Origin: Pseudomonas azotoformans
GTDB lineage: Bacteria; Pseudomonadota; Gammaproteobacteria; Pseudomonadales; Pseudomonadaceae
Direction of reading: 5' to 3'
Assembly (NCBI RefSeq): GCF_900103345.1
Contig: NZ_LT629702.1
Location: 310,001 to 374,000, forward strand
DNA: 64,000 bases
Under the pieces are notes generated by a model that was given only the letters and a program-made list of their open reading frames with translations, made no database searches and was not told where the DNA came from. Within the stretch, counting starts at the first letter, position 1; every line of letters starts with the position of its first letter. Position numbers and translations under genes: made by a program. Below are positions 9,146 through 17,983 of this stretch, piece after piece.

Positions 9146-9924
9146 AGGTTGCCCAACTGCGCCGCGATACCTTCACAGGCGCGGCGCACATGGCTGGCCA
9201 GGGACGAGCCGGGGTGGGTTTCGTCTTCCATTTCCAGGCCGGCGACCACCACCGCACCAATCGCTTGCCCGGCTTCCACGCGAATCGGAAACGCCACTGA
9301 AGACAGGCCCGGCTTGAACTCGCCGTGTCCGAAGGCGAAGTCCTGCTGGCTGCGAATCTGTTCCAGTGCCGGCAGGGCTTTGGCGTAACGCGCTTCGCCG
9401 AGGATTGCCTGCGCGGCCGCCTCGCTGTAGGTGGCGAGTACCGCCCGCCCGCTGGGGCTGCCGTCGATGGGGAATTGGTCGGCAAGGTCGACAATCACGT
9501 TGAGCGGCGTGGTCGGTGTCCACATCCGCTCGATCAACACCACTTGGTCACCCACCGGCACCGACAACGACACAATCGCCTGGCGTTCGCCGATCACCCG
9601 TTGCAGTTCAATCGCATAGGGCAGGGCGATCTTGCGCAGGTTCAGGCGGTTCAGGTACGCCGCCGAATAGATCAGGCACTCCGGCCCGATCCGGTAGGTG
9701 CCGGCCTGGGATTCGATCAGGCTCCAGTGGGTGAGGGTCTTGAGCAAACGGTGGATGGTGGTGCGGTCGATACCGGTCAGTCGCGCCAGGTCCAGCGCGC
9801 TGGCGCCATGTTTGAGGCCCGACAAGGTGCGCAACAGTACGATCGAACGGTCGATGACCTGAACGCGCCCACCGGCGTTTTCCTTACTGCTGGTGGGCGG
9901 GGGAGGAGTCGAAGAAATATCCAT
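9142..9924 (-). CDS. IclR-family transcriptional regulator
   Basis: A winged helix-turn-helix lies near the N-terminus (SALDLARLTGIDRTTIHRLL), followed by the IclR effector domain with VGDQVVLIERM and a C-terminal AVVVAGLEMEDE segment. The start is uncertain: ATG 9924 (260 residues) has a purine-rich GGAAG upstream, ATG 9948 would give 268 residues, and a TTG at 9990 is least likely. IclR proteins bind short palindromes and respond to small aromatic or organic acids. It probably controls the adjacent acyl-CoA ligase/dehydrogenase genes, the divergent hydratase, or both. Confidence 0.88.
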   Translation of the reverse strand: MDISSTPPPPTSSKENAGGRVQVIDRSIVLLRTLSGLKHGASALDLARLTGIDRTTIHRLLKTLTHWSLIESQAGTYRIGPECLIYSAAYLNRLNLRKIALPYAIELQRVIGERQAIVSLSVPVGDQVVLIERMWTPTTPLNVIVDLADQFPIDGSPSGRAVLATYSEAAAQAILGEARYAKALPALEQIRSQQDFAFGHGEFKPGLSSVAFPIRVEAGQAIGAVVVAGLEMEDETHPGSSLASHVRRACEGIAAQLGNL

Positions 9925-10026
9925 GGTGGCAGCGGCTTCCGAAATCATTTTGTTCGGCAAGCGCGGATCGCAGGCTTGGCCGGTGACCAAGGTTAGCCGC
10001 GATCCGTTGCTGGGTGAAGCCTTGAT

Positions 10027-10860
10027 TTACGTGTCGAAGAACACCAGTGCGCGCAATTCGATGCTGCGCCGTGGCGGCGCGTACTTTGGCGTGGTGGGGT
10101 CATCAAACGCGGTGTGTGCACTCAGCCTGGCCACATCCCGCCGCGAATCGTGGATCTTCAACAGCAAGGCCTCGTCCGGCCGCAACTGCGGGTAGTAATA
10201 CCAGCGGTGAGCCGGGTTGGCCTTGACCGAAAACGTTTCGCCGACCTTGTCGCGATACACCAGGTCGCTGGGCAACAAATCGCTATCGGCCATACTGCGC
10301 GCATCGCACAAGGCAAGGGGCGTGCTCAGCACTGTCGCGCCGATTGGGCGCCACACATTGATGATCGCAAAGCGTTTGAGCAGGCGCTGTTCGGCTTCGT
10401 CCGTGTCGAGGTGGTCGCGCACACGGCGAATCGCCGAGCGTTCGGTCTGGTCGTTGTGCACGTAGCGTACCGGCTCGCGCAGGCCACGCGCCTCACGGCC
10501 AGGGTCATCGACGCGAATCGTATGGTCGAAAATCACCACCTTCACCGCGCCGGTCTGCTGTTTGAGCAAGGCTTCGGTTTCCGGGTAGTAGTGCAGGCGC
10601 ACTTGGTCGTCATCCTCCAGGTTCGCAACGGCACTGGTGTGATCGACCTTTTCGAAGCCTTGGCGGTTGATATTCGCCGGTTCGTCGAGCAACCGGGCGT
10701 TATGAATGGTCACCTGGGTCGGGTCCAGCACGCCGCTGCGCAGGGCCTCGCCGTCTGGTGGCGGGTAGGTGTAATTCACCGGGCGCTGGCCGGTGTCCTG
10801 CAGATAATTGAGCACGCCGAGCACGGATGTGGGGGCGAGTTGAGTCTGATGGGTTCCCAT
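10027..10860 (-). CDS. CmcJ/NvfI-family oxygenase-like protein
   Basis: A 277-residue protein starting at ATG 10860, which has a good GGAGG site 7 nt upstream; longer frames up to 10950 were set aside. It shows features of the CmcJ/AsaB/GA4-desaturase-like family: NDQTERSAIRRVRDHL near residue 140, FAIINVWRPIG near 170 and HRWYYYPQLRPDEALLLK near 220. Related proteins are Fe(II)/2-oxoglutarate oxygenase-like enzymes of secondary metabolism or are of unknown role. The gene begins 14 nt downstream of the SDR gene, so the two form an operon. The reaction is not identifiable from sequence alone. Confidence 0.8.
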   Translation of the reverse strand: MGTHQTQLAPTSVLGVLNYLQDTGQRPVNYTYPPPDGEALRSGVLDPTQVTIHNARLLDEPANINRQGFEKVDHTSAVANLEDDDQVRLHYYPETEALLKQQTGAVKVVIFDHTIRVDDPGREARGLREPVRYVHNDQTERSAIRRVRDHLDTDEAEQRLLKRFAIINVWRPIGATVLSTPLALCDARSMADSDLLPSDLVYRDKVGETFSVKANPAHRWYYYPQLRPDEALLLKIHDSRRDVARLSAHTAFDDPTTPKYAPPRRSIELRALVFFDT

Positions 10861-10874
10861 AAAAAACCTCCAGG

Positions 10875-11603
10875 TCAGAACGGTTCCTTGAACGGCCGCA
10901 GGTCCAGCTCCTGGGTCCAGGCGCTGCGCGGTTGGGTGTGCAGGTACCAATACGCGTCGGCGATATCGTCGAGCTTCAACGCGCCGTCTTCACCCAGCTT
11001 GGCCATGTAATCCGGTGTGCGGCTTTGCACGCGTTCGCCATCGATGGAACCGTCGATGACCACATGGGCGACATGCACATTTTTCGGCCCGAATTCCCGC
11101 GCAAACGACTGGCTTACCGAGCGCAGCCCGGCCTTACCTGCCGCAAACGCGGTGTAAGGCGGCTTGCCACGCAATGACGCGGTGGCGCCGGTAAACAACA
11201 GGCTGCCGCCACCATTGGCAAGCAAGGTGCGGGTGGCTTCGCGGGCGAATAAAAAGCCCCCCAACGTCGAGGCGCGCCAGGTTTGCTCGAACAACTCGGC
11301 GCTCAACTCAAGCGCCGGCTTGGACACCGAATTGCCCACGTTGAAGATCGCCGCCCTGAGTGTGCCGAGCTCATTGACCTGGGCGATGGCGGCGAGCACG
11401 TCGGCTTCGATACCCAAGTCGGCCACGATTGCATTGGCTTTGCCGCCGTACGCTTCTATATCCGCCACCACCGTCTGCAACTTGTCCAGGCTCCTGCCGC
11501 TGACCGCTACGCGGTAGTCCTCGCGGGCAAAACGCCGCGCCAAGGCTGCACCCAGCCCGGCAACCGCGCCGACCCCGGCAATCCACACCACTGATTCCGC
11601 CAT
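10875..11603 (-). CDS. SDR-family oxidoreductase with Phe at the usual catalytic Tyr position
   Basis: The 242-residue Rossmann protein begins with a cofactor-binding GVGAVAGLGAALARRF segment at residues 11-26, has SGRSLDKL near 35 (suggesting NADPH), and LLFTGATASLRG near 139. The normal YxxxK catalytic pair reads FAAGK near residue 154. This substitution resembles a known SDR sub-branch that I recall with FAxxK. The gene is co-directional with the CmcJ-like gene 14 nt downstream. It could be a reductase with altered chemistry or a binding protein. Confidence 0.85.
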   Translation of the reverse strand: MAESVVWIAGVGAVAGLGAALARRFAREDYRVAVSGRSLDKLQTVVADIEAYGGKANAIVADLGIEADVLAAIAQVNELGTLRAAIFNVGNSVSKPALELSAELFEQTWRASTLGGFLFAREATRTLLANGGGSLLFTGATASLRGKPPYTAFAAGKAGLRSVSQSFAREFGPKNVHVAHVVIDGSIDGERVQSRTPDYMAKLGEDGALKLDDIADAYWYLHTQPRSAWTQELDLRPFKEPF

Positions 11604-11907
11604 GCGCTACATCCTCCGATGGGGTAAGTGGCTACCAATCTACCCATGGCCGGGCGGGAGGAATAAGAATATCGACAGCTAAGGTTATGCTCGTCTTTTC
11701 AGGCGTAGGGGATCAGAAGGCCCAGCCTGTAATTAAGCCCCCTGGATCGTTTCTTATCGTTCGCCCATGTAAGCGATTGGCGTAGGACAGGTCGAATAGC
11801 GTTCTTGTTGCGAGGTTATATCCTCATGTTTTTTTAATATTTCTTGTTATATGGCGCGAGCAGTAAAGTGCTGTTAATTCCTTCATGGCCGCCATTGGAA
11901 ATTGTCT
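11604..11907. other. Intergenic region between SDR operon and sigma-54 activator
   Basis: This 304-nt divergent spacer carries the promoters of the SDR unit (leftward) and of the activator gene (rightward). It becomes clearly AT-rich at about 11820-11880. No GG-N10-GC sigma-54 element was found in either orientation, so the activator itself is probably not sigma-54 dependent. No open frame of note is present. Confidence 0.5.
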
Positions 11908-12987
11908 ATGAACATCCCGCGCGGACACCCCAGCCCGATTTTGACATTGCCTCAGGGCGATAAAGATCCTCTTTCAATCCGAGCGAAAGCGCTGGTATTT
12001 GCCGACCCCCGGTCTCGGCAGTTGCTGGAGTATCTGCAGCGGGTGGCGCCCAGTGACGCGCCAGTGTTGATCAATGGAGAGACGGGCACCGGTAAGGAGT
12101 TGGTGGCGCGCTACATCCATTCGAGCAGTGGCCGCACTGGCGCTTTTATTGCGGTCAACTGCGGTGCGATCAGTGAGACCCTGGCTGAAAGCGAGTTTTT
12201 TGGCCACGAGGCCGGTTCGTTTTCCGGAGCTGTCGGTCGGCGAGCCGGCTGGTTCGAGGAGGCTGATGGGGGGACGCTGTTTCTCGATGAGATCGGCGAT
12301 TTGCCGTTGCCTTTGCAAGTTAAATTGCTGCGTGTCCTACAGGAACAGGAAGTGGTTCGAGTCGGCTCGCGCAAACCGATCAAGATCAACATCCGATTGG
12401 TGACGGCTACCAACGTCAATTTGGAACAGGCCATTGAAGCTGGCAATTTTCGGCTCGATCTGTTCTATCGAATAAACGTCGCCCAAGTGGAAGTTCTGCC
12501 GTTAAGGGCGCGTCCCTTGGACATTCTGCCGTTGGTGGAACACTTCAGGAAACTCTACAGCGCCCGCCTTAAAATCAATGAGCCTATGCTTTCGGAGTCG
12601 GCTACTCAGGCGCTGCTCGATTATCCCTGGCCGGGGAATATCCGAGAGCTCGAGAACGTTGTTCACTTGGCTTTACTGGTGGCCGGCGACAGACCGGTCC
12701 GCCCCGAGCACTTGAAGTTCTCGGCAGGCCTTAGTGCATTGCAAGGCGCAAGTTCCAACGGGGTGCAAAAGCTTCCTCAGGAAGTGCTTCGCGAACAGTT
12801 TTTGCGATTTTTCGACGTTCCAGGTGATTCGCTCTTGCACGATATTGAGGCGTTGATGGTGCGCGAGGCGTTTGCCTACTGCGGTTTCAACCAGTTACGC
12901 ACCGCGCAACTGCTGGGTATTACCCGCAACGCCATGCGCACCTTACTGGTCAATCACGGCATGCTCAAAGGCCGAGCAAAACCCTGA
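11908..12987 (+). CDS. Sigma-54-dependent activator resembling SfnR (AAA+ and Fis HTH, no sensor domain)
   Basis: A 359-residue enhancer-binding protein starting at ATG 11908 (a TTG two codons earlier is possible). It has no N-terminal sensor or receiver domain. The AAA+ module has Walker A GETGTGKE near residue 56, the sigma-54 contact loop as GSFSGA near 103 instead of the usual GAFTGA, Walker [12 protein letters not shown] near 120, and [12 protein letters not shown] near 240. A Fis-type helix-turn-helix ([17 protein letters not shown]) closes the protein. This architecture matches SfnR-type regulators of sulfate-starvation genes. Its tail faces the monooxygenase operon, and four sigma-54 promoters lie within 12 kb, which are its likely targets. 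Confidence 0.9.
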   Translation: MNIPRGHPSPILTLPQGDKDPLSIRAKALVFADPRSRQLLEYLQRVAPSDAPVLINGETGTGKELVARYIHSSSGRTGAFIAVNCGAISETLAESEFFGHEAGSFSGAVGRRAGWFEEADGGTLFLDEIGDLPLPLQVKLLRVLQEQEVVRVGSRKPIKINIRLVTATNVNLEQAIEAGNFRLDLFYRINVAQVEVLPLRARPLDILPLVEHFRKLYSARLKINEPMLSESATQALLDYPWPGNIRELENVVHLALLVAGDRPVRPEHLKFSAGLSALQGASSNGVQKLPQEVLREQFLRFFDVPGDSLLHDIEALMVREAFAYCGFNQLRTAQLLGITRNAMRTLLVNHGMLKGRAKP

Positions 12988-12994
12988 CCTGCGT

Positions 12995-14131
12995 TCAACC
13001 TTGTTTGACCTGGCTGGGTGGGTTACCTATACGGCGCAGCTGAGGCAGCAACTGCTCGCCCAGGTGAATCGCCTCCTCCAAATGGGGGAAACCCGACAGA
13101 ATAAAACTGTCCACCCCCAACTGGTGGTACTCCTCGATTCGCTCTGCCACCTGCGCATAACTGCCGACCAACGCTGTTCCTGCGCCGCCGCGTACCAAGC
13201 CTACACCGGCCCAGAGATTGGCTGACACCTCAAGTTCCCGAGCGCCGCGCCCACGGCCCTGCATCAACTGCGTCTGCCTGCTTTGCCCCACCGACTCATA
13301 CGCCGCCATCTGCCGTTGTGCATGGTCAATGGTATCCTTTGGGATTTCTTCCAGCAGCCTTTCCACGTGGGCCCACGCCGCGTCATCAGTGACAGCGGCG
13401 AACACGTGCAGACGCAGACCGAAGCGTAGCGTACGGCCTTGGGCGGCAGCCAGGTCACGCATGCGTTGGATGCGTTCGGCGATCATCACCGGCGGTTCGC
13501 ACCACATCAGATAAGTTTGCCCATGGGCCGCACCGACACGCTCAGCCGCTTCGGAAGCGCCGCCAAAGTAAATCGGCGGTACTCGTGCGCCTGGCGCAAT
13601 CGGCGTTTGAATGCCGCTGCGGTAGTAACGTCCCTGATGCGCGGGCGGTTGGGCTGCCCACACGGCCTGGAACACCTGCAGAAATTCTGCGGTGCGTGCG
13701 TAACGTTCATCGTGTTCGAGAAAATCCCCGAGGGAACGCTGTTCAAAACGGCTGGAGCCGGTCACCACATGCAACGCCAGGCGGTTCTCGCTGAGCAGTT
13801 GCAACGTCGCCGCGCGGTGGGCGGTATAGGCTGGCAGCTCGGTGCCCGGTCGCAGCGTCAGGAGGAATTTCAGGCGGCGCACTTCCTGGGCCAGCACCGC
13901 AGTGATCAGCCACGGGTCCTCAAACCCGGCAGCGGTGGGCACCATGATGCCGTCGAAACCGGCCTGCTCGGTGGCGCGTACAATCTGGCGCAGATAGTCC
14001 AGCGTCGGTGCACGCTCGCCTTGCTGAAACAACCCGACCCTTGGCAAGCCGCTGCTGGTGAGGTGACGGCCATCGCCATTGGTGGGTAAAAACCAGTCCA
14101 GTTGGATCGGTGGGCGTACATCATCAGTCAT
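12995..14131 (-). CDS. LLM-class flavin monooxygenase, alkanesulfonate monooxygenase (SsuD)-like
   Basis: The 378-residue luciferase-like TIM-barrel protein shows the SsuD-type features LDWFLPTNGDGRHL near the N-terminus, LHVVTGS near 130, and a C-terminal GVDSFILSGFPHLEEA. SsuD enzymes use reduced FMN and oxygen to release sulfite from sulfonates. The start is ATG 14131, overlapping the upstream LLM gene by 8 nt. It is the last gene of the minus-strand operon beginning with the TonB receptor at 21807. The operon ends 7 nt from the stop of the convergent sigma-54 activator. Confidence 0.88.
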   Translation of the reverse strand: MTDDVRPPIQLDWFLPTNGDGRHLTSSGLPRVGLFQQGERAPTLDYLRQIVRATEQAGFDGIMVPTAAGFEDPWLITAVLAQEVRRLKFLLTLRPGTELPAYTAHRAATLQLLSENRLALHVVTGSSRFEQRSLGDFLEHDERYARTAEFLQVFQAVWAAQPPAHQGRYYRSGIQTPIAPGARVPPIYFGGASEAAERVGAAHGQTYLMWCEPPVMIAERIQRMRDLAAAQGRTLRFGLRLHVFAAVTDDAAWAHVERLLEEIPKDTIDHAQRQMAAYESVGQSRQTQLMQGRGRGARELEVSANLWAGVGLVRGGAGTALVGSYAQVAERIEEYHQLGVDSFILSGFPHLEEAIHLGEQLLPQLRRIGNPPSQVKQG

Positions 14132-15101
14132 GGTGCAGGCGCTCCTTGCGCAAACCCTGTTGAAAAAGCAACGGTAAAACCTGTTCGCCAAAGCGCAGCA
14201 CTTCGCTGACTGACGGCCCGCCCTCCAGGATCAGATGATTCAAGCCAATACCGTGCAGTTCTTGCAGGCGTGTAGCGACTTGTTGTGGGGTGCCCACCAG
14301 GACCAGCGGTTGGCCGGCGTCCCGTTGCAGCAGGTTGGGATGCACTTCCCACTGGCGCAGCGGGTGGCGTGCACGGGGCAGGGTGGCCAGGGGTTCCTCG
14401 GGCAATTGAGGCACCGATAATAAAGTGGCGGCGGTCTCCCAGGCGAGGTCTTCGCTGTCGCCGAGGATCAACCCAAACGTGCAGGCAAAGTCGAGCGTAG
14501 GTTGGACCTGCCGCCAGCGCTGTATCTCCTGGGCCAGTCGTTGTGGATGGCCAGGTGCTAACAGGCAGGTATGGGCATGTGCCGCCACCAGCGCATGGCT
14601 CTGGGTGTCGTCCAGTAGCAACGATGGGGCGGGTATTTCGCGGCGGGTGAAGCCGGCGTTCTCCAGTTGGAAATAACGGCCCTGATAGTCGAACCCTTCG
14701 GTGTTGGACGCCAGCAGGTGTTGCAGCAGTTCCAGATATTCGCCAATGCGTTCGCTGCGTTGGTCGCGGTTGAGCCACTCCCCAAAGGCACTGTGTTCTC
14801 TATTGGGTAAATGTAGCCGCACACGGTGGCCGCTGATCGACTGCAGGCTTTGCAGGGTAGTGGCCAGCGCGGCTGGCAGCATCACTTCCGGCGGCACACT
14901 CACCGACAACTGCACGCTGCGTGTATGCGCGCACAAAGCTGCCGCCACGCCCAGGCTGTCGGCACATAACGCGCCGCCGGGAATCCAGAGGCCATCGAGC
15001 CCGGCGTACTCCACGGCCTGGGCCAATTGAATCCATTGTCCCGGCCGCGCCGCCCAGTCTGGGGTACACAGGGGCATCAACCAGCTGAATTCCAGGGGCA
15101 T
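14124..15101 (-). CDS. LLM-class flavin-dependent oxidoreductase, divergent
   Basis: A 325-residue luciferase-like protein with AGLDGLWIPGG near residue 33 and a C-terminal GIGLNHLILEGGPSVSEVLRFGEQVLPLL, related to the neighbouring SsuD-like protein. It is divergent in the barrel core and lacks the AEAxGFD...W(I/L)AQHH pattern of the next two genes. It may be a partner or a separate monooxygenase in the pathway. It is preceded by a 16-nt gap and overlaps the following gene by 8 nt. Confidence 0.8.
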   Translation of the reverse strand: MPLEFSWLMPLCTPDWAARPGQWIQLAQAVEYAGLDGLWIPGGALCADSLGVAAALCAHTRSVQLSVSVPPEVMLPAALATTLQSLQSISGHRVRLHLPNREHSAFGEWLNRDQRSERIGEYLELLQHLLASNTEGFDYQGRYFQLENAGFTRREIPAPSLLLDDTQSHALVAAHAHTCLLAPGHPQRLAQEIQRWRQVQPTLDFACTFGLILGDSEDLAWETAATLLSVPQLPEEPLATLPRARHPLRQWEVHPNLLQRDAGQPLVLVGTPQQVATRLQELHGIGLNHLILEGGPSVSEVLRFGEQVLPLLFQQGLRKERLHHD

Positions 15102-15117
15102 GTATAAGCTCCGTTAT

Positions 15118-16095
15118 TCATCGTTTTTTCCAACCCAAGGCCGGGGCGATGTCCCGGGCCAGGATTTCCAAGCGTGTGAGAATTTGTGCCTGGGTCGAGC
15201 TTTCCGCCTGAACCACAGCAATCATGTAGTCAGCATAAGGCAGCAGCGACGGGTCCTGTTGCAAGCTTTCGATCACTTCATCGGGATGGCCGTGGTGCAC
15301 GTTCATCAAGCGCAGGTGTTCCTGCAAATCCACGGCTTCGTCGATCAGGCCCTCACGTTGCAAGCGCGGGATATGCCGCTCGATATCCACCGACAGTTCG
15401 GCCTGGGCGCTGGCGCGGTCGATGGCGGGGAAAATGGCACGAACCACGCCAATACGCGGTGCGCGGTCACTGCGCGACCAGGCTTGCAGGTAGGCATCCG
15501 CCAAAGGCTTTTGCACGGTGAGCGGATCATGGGTGGCGGTGCCCAGCAGCAGTCCGTTGCCTTGTCGGGCGGTATAGACCGCGCCGTCAGTGCTGCCGTG
15601 GGAATGCCAAAGGCGTTCGCCCAGACCGAGTGCAGGCGGTTGCAACGTTAATTCGCCGGTCAGCGGTTTACCTTCCAGAAGGCGCTGCAAGCGTTGCTGG
15701 CGCTCGGTAAAATCCGCCTGGCGCCGGCTTGGGTCGCGGTCAAAAGCGCTGAAGTTATCGAGGTTGGCGCCACCACTGCCCAGGCCCAATTGCACGCGCC
15801 CGCTGCTCAGGGCGTCCACCACACTGGCGTCTTCGGCCAGGCGGATCGGGTCCTCGAATGGCAACACAATCACCCCGGTGCCCAGTTCGATATGCCGCGT
15901 GCGTTCGGCAACGGCCGCCAGCAGCACCAAGGGTGAAGGAAGACGACCAAAGCCATTGCTCAAGTGGTGCTGGGCAATCCAGCCACCGTCGAAGCCGAGG
16001 GCTTCAGCCACTTCGAATTGTTCGATCAGGTCGCGGTAGACCTGCTGGGGGTCATCACCAAAAGCGTGGCTGAGGAAACCCAATTTGAACGTCAT
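15118..16095 (-). CDS. LLM-class flavin-dependent oxidoreductase
   Basis: A 325-residue luciferase-like monooxygenase with VAEALGFDGGWIAQHHL near residue 28, RTRHIELGTGVIVLPFEDPIRLAED near 65-90 and SSGRVQLGLGSGG near 97, all typical of bacterial-luciferase-family flavoproteins. It starts at ATG 16095, overlapping the upstream paralogue stop by 4 nt. The next gene is a clear paralogue of the same length, so the pair arose by tandem duplication and may act on different substrates or as a heterodimer, as luciferase alpha/beta do (inference). Confidence 0.88.
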   Translation of the reverse strand: MTFKLGFLSHAFGDDPQQVYRDLIEQFEVAEALGFDGGWIAQHHLSNGFGRLPSPLVLLAAVAERTRHIELGTGVIVLPFEDPIRLAEDASVVDALSSGRVQLGLGSGGANLDNFSAFDRDPSRRQADFTERQQRLQRLLEGKPLTGELTLQPPALGLGERLWHSHGSTDGAVYTARQGNGLLLGTATHDPLTVQKPLADAYLQAWSRSDRAPRIGVVRAIFPAIDRASAQAELSVDIERHIPRLQREGLIDEAVDLQEHLRLMNVHHGHPDEVIESLQQDPSLLPYADYMIAVVQAESSTQAQILTRLEILARDIAPALGWKKR

Positions 16096-17072
16096 GACGG
16101 GGCTCCTGTGGGTTGCCAGCCCAGTGCTGGTGCGATGTGTTCGCGGATGATCTCCAGCGCACGGATCGCCTCGCGCAGCGGCGTGCTGGTGGTTTGTACT
16201 TGCAGGATCAGTTGGTCGTGGGCTGTCAATGGCGGGCCTTGCTGCAATTGCTCGATGATTTGCTCCACCGGGCCGTGCAACACGCCGAGGCGCTTGAGGG
16301 TGGTGTCGAAGTCAGCGTCCAGAGTGCCCTTGAGTACGCCGATGCTTTGCTGGCGTTGCACATAGGCCTGGATATCGCGGCGTGTGGCATCGTCCGGTGC
16401 GGCGAGCAAGGCCTGCACCCGTGCGACGCGGGCGGGCGTGCCGTTGTCGCCGGTCCAGGCGTTGCGGTAGCGGTTCACCAGTTCCACACCGGCTTGGGCA
16501 GGCAAATGCGGATTGGGTGCCATGATCAGGCCGTGGCCACGTTCGGCTACCAGCTCCACCCGCGCGGTGGCTTCCCACACACGCTGGCTCAAACCGTTGG
16601 TGCGTGGCAGGAGGCGGGAACCGCTATCGGTCAGTGGCGCGTTGCCAAATGCATTGAGCAACTGTTGAAGGTGCTGCTCGTAGTCACGATGCCGTGTTTC
16701 ATGCTCGCGGCCGAAGGCGAGGAAGGTCTCAGGATCAAAACCCGCACCGAGGCCCAGTTCCAGTCGGCCGTTGCACAGCAAGTCCAGCACGGCGGCGTCT
16801 TCCGCCAGGCGCAGCGGCGCCTCCTGGGGTAATACGATAATCCCGGTGCCGAGGCTGATATGCCGTGTCTGCTGGGCGACGGCCGCCAACACTACCAACG
16901 GCGACGGCAAGCGCCCATTTTCACTGGCGAAGTGGTGCTGCGCTAACCAGCCACTGTCAAAGCCCAGCGCTTCGGCAACCTTGAACAGTTCCAGGGTGTC
17001 CCGGTAGACCTTGGGATCAGCACTCGGGCTATAGACCCGGCTCAGAAACCCGAGGGAAAAGCCTGCACTCAT
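16092..17072 (-). CDS. LLM-class flavin-dependent oxidoreductase
   Basis: A 326-residue protein paralogous to the product of 15118-16095: both share VAEALGFD.GW.AQHH near residue 30, RHISLGTGIIVLPQEAPLRL near 70 and GRLELGLGAGF near 100. It would use reduced flavin and oxygen. It is translationally coupled on both sides, overlapping the SurE gene by 4 nt upstream and its paralogue by 4 nt downstream. A dedicated flavin reductase is not encoded in this operon, so a chromosomal one must supply FMNH2. Confidence 0.88.
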   Translation of the reverse strand: MSAGFSLGFLSRVYSPSADPKVYRDTLELFKVAEALGFDSGWLAQHHFASENGRLPSPLVVLAAVAQQTRHISLGTGIIVLPQEAPLRLAEDAAVLDLLCNGRLELGLGAGFDPETFLAFGREHETRHRDYEQHLQQLLNAFGNAPLTDSGSRLLPRTNGLSQRVWEATARVELVAERGHGLIMAPNPHLPAQAGVELVNRYRNAWTGDNGTPARVARVQALLAAPDDATRRDIQAYVQRQQSIGVLKGTLDADFDTTLKRLGVLHGPVEQIIEQLQQGPPLTAHDQLILQVQTTSTPLREAIRALEIIREHIAPALGWQPTGAPS

Positions 17073-17983
17073 GGTTTCACCTCATGGGCCAACTGATTTT
17101 GCAGTGCTGGCCCTGCGCTGACGGATTCCGGCAGGCCACTGAACGGGCTGATGGTCAGGTAGCCTTTGTTCAGCCATACCGCTTCATCGTTCTGTTGCGC
17201 AGCGGTAGCGGCGGGGCTGTATTGGAAGCCGATGCCGGGTTTGCCGGGCAGGTTGAACTGCTTGAGATCATCGGTGTACAGCGCCTCAAAACCCACATAG
17301 CTGCCGACGCGGGTCAGTTTGACGCCTTTTATCTGCCCATCCTTGGGCAAGTTGATATTCAAGCCCAGGCCCGGCGGTAGCAGCGCGCCATCGGGTTGGC
17401 GATGCTGCTCAAGGGCATGCACCAGTTTTGCTACCAGTTGGGCGGCGCGCTGCGGGTCTTTCTCCTTCAGATCAGTACTCACCGCCAATGCCGGAATGCC
17501 CGACTGCAGCGCCACGCTGGCGGTATTGAAGGTGCCGGAGGCCATATTGATCGCGCCGAGGTTATTGCCAGGGTTGGGGCCGACGATCACCAGGTCGGGA
17601 TGTGGCAGGACTTTGTTCAGGCCCATCAGCAGTGCCATCACCGGCGAGCCGCTGATTTCGATCTGTACTGCTTTGCCGGCGCACTCGGTGCTCTGGCATA
17701 TGCCGTTGTCGGTGGTGCTGATGTAGTAGCTGTCGGGGTAAGCGGGGTCGGTATCGTGTCCAACACTCACTTCGCGACCGAAGAAGAACGAACCGCCTCG
17801 CGCGCTCTGATCACTCTGGGGCGCGGCGATTTTCACGTTATGGCCCTGGGCTTTCAGCACGGTGTAGAGTGCGCGAATGTTCGGATGCTGATAGCCGTCG
17901 TCATTGCTCAGCAAGATGTTCAAGGCGAAGGCTTTGGGGGCGATCAAGCTGGCGAAGGCGAGCATCCAGGCGCTGCGTTTCAT
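17069..17983 (-). CDS. Exported 5'/3'-nucleotidase SurE-family protein
   Basis: A 304-residue protein from ATG 17983, with GGGAG upstream; the longer frame to 18178 lies inside the preceding gene and was rejected. It has an N-terminal signal peptide ending near APKAFA, then the SurE motifs NILLSNDDGYQHPN near residue 23, APQSDQSARGGS near 54 and VGPNPGNNLGA near 132, which bind the divalent metal and phosphate. Classical SurE is cytoplasmic and about 250 residues long, so the exported form embedded among monooxygenases is unusual. It may remove phosphate from a periplasmic nucleotide or other ester (inference). Confidence 0.87.
   Translation of the reverse strand: MKRSAWMLAFASLIAPKAFALNILLSNDDGYQHPNIRALYTVLKAQGHNVKIAAPQSDQSARGGSFFFGREVSVGHDTDPAYPDSYYISTTDNGICQSTECAGKAVQIEISGSPVMALLMGLNKVLPHPDLVIVGPNPGNNLGAINMASGTFNTASVALQSGIPALAVSTDLKEKDPQRAAQLVAKLVHALEQHRQPDGALLPPGLGLNINLPKDGQIKGVKLTRVGSYVGFEALYTDDLKQFNLPGKPGIGFQYSPAATAAQQNDEAVWLNKGYLTISPFSGLPESVSAGPALQNQLAHEVKP

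Noticed and set aside
11820..11880. TGGC-like sequence before the sigma-54 activator as a -24/-12 promoter
   Set aside because: The TGGCGCGAGCAG stretch lacks GC at the correct 12-nt spacing.
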